A stretch of DNA of 64,000 bases from positions 372,001 to 436,000 of the forward strand of contig NZ_JYLB01000006.1 of the NCBI RefSeq assembly GCF_001042905.1, written 5' to 3'. Positions 63,585-64,000 of the stretch are shown one piece after another (positions within the stretch are counted from its first letter, which is position 1; every line of letters begins with the position of its first letter). Both the position numbers and the translations under genes were made by a program. The notes below the pieces were generated by a model, which was not told the origin of the DNA, made no database searches, and saw nothing but the letters and a program-made list of their open reading frames with translations. Source of the stretch: Pseudomonas lini (GTDB taxonomy: Bacteria > Pseudomonadota > Gammaproteobacteria > Pseudomonadales > Pseudomonadaceae).

Positions 63585-64000
63585 ATGAGCACGAAAATCA
63601 TCAGTCTGGTGTCCATCGGTGCCCACCCGACCTCCGGCCGGCCACGCCGCGCCGAGCAGGATGCGCGGGCGGTTGAACTGGGTTTGCAACTGGCTGGGGA
63701 TAACCTGCAAGTGCTGCATGCCGGCGACGTCGCGGAACCGGCACTGCGCGCTTATCTGGGCATGGGCCTGGAACAGCTGCATGTGCTGGAGCAACCGGAA
63801 GGTGCTGATGCGCTGCCGGCGTTGACCGCGTATCTGCGCGATGCCGGGGCACAAGTGGTGCTGACCGGCAGCCAGGCGGAAACCGGTGAAGGTTCGGGCA
63901 TGTTGCCGTTCCTGCTGGCGGAAAGCCTTGGCTGGCCACTGGTGGTGGGGTTGGCGCAGGTCGAATCCATCGATGGTGGTTCGGCGCTGGTGCTGCAGGC
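63585..64000 (+). CDS. Electron transfer flavoprotein beta subunit of the dgc system (3' end outside window)
   Basis: The first 138 codons are present. MSTKIISLVSIGAHPTSGRP opens the frame, and later EPALRAYLGMGLEQLHVLEQ and VVLTGSQAETGEGSGMLPFL match the ETF-beta/alpha core fold that binds AMP and pairs with the alpha subunit. AAGGAAAGGG precedes ATG 63585. It corresponds to PA5401. The right window edge cuts it, so completeness cannot be judged. Confidence 0.88.
   Translation, partial: MSTKIISLVSIGAHPTSGRPRRAEQDARAVELGLQLAGDNLQVLHAGDVAEPALRAYLGMGLEQLHVLEQPEGADALPALTAYLRDAGAQVVLTGSQAETGEGSGMLPFLLAESLGWPLVVGLAQVESIDGGSALVLQ

Overview
The window is chromosomal DNA from a Pseudomonas of the fluorescens group. 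The support is gene order (metK-tktA-epd-pgk-fba; betT-betIBA-cbcXWV-sdaB-gbdR-carnitine genes-dgc genes, the order I know from P. aeruginosa around PA5372-PA5401), high-GC codon use, and intergenic spaces filled with the short inverted REP doublets typical of this group. I see no tRNA, rRNA, insertion sequence, prophage or CRISPR array.

Region 1 (1-8.9 kb): two efflux/drug-metabolite transporters, a MAPEG protein, MltA, a cytochrome c-prime-like lipoprotein, a DUF1090 protein, LigB, then metK in an operon with an ArsR-type regulator fused to a methyltransferase-fold domain (SahR-like). A perfect 14-bp inverted repeat lies just upstream of that operon.

Region 2 (9-15.7 kb): the central carbon run tktA-epd-pgk-fba, with two small lipoprotein genes inserted.

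Region 3 (15.7-33.7 kb): a mixed block. It holds a HipBA toxin-antitoxin operon, a 43-residue ORF with an internal repeat, a region able to fold as a three-way junction, a PL7 alginate lyase, a REC-PAS-GGDEF-EAL protein, a YgjP-type metallopeptidase, a small winged-helix protein, a GNAT acetyltransferase, a periplasmic binding protein, YccS, a YhiN-type flavoprotein, DbpA, an MdtD-like exporter and a second-type TldE/TldD pair.

Region 4 (34-64 kb): a quaternary-ammonium catabolism locus. Choline enters through BetT or the CbcXWV ABC importer and is oxidised by BetA and BetB to glycine betaine under BetI control. Carnitine and gamma-butyrobetaine are fed in by a butyrobetaine dioxygenase, CdhA, CdhC, CdhB and CaiX under CdhR. 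Dimethylglycine is demethylated by DgcAB with a dedicated ETF, and serine derived from glycine becomes pyruvate through the L-serine dehydratase. GbdR is the central activator. Between the carnitine and dgc genes sits a small accessory insert: DUF3010, a tyrosinase, an orphan XRE protein and an LprI-like protein. The window cuts off an MFS gene at the left edge and the ETF beta gene at the right edge.

The observations I rate highest are the repeat-containing 43-aa ORF, the three-way-junction element, a candidate terminator-ended small RNA beside gbdR, an M19 dipeptidase homologue in the dgc operon that lacks several metal ligands, and the SahR-like regulator with its palindrome.
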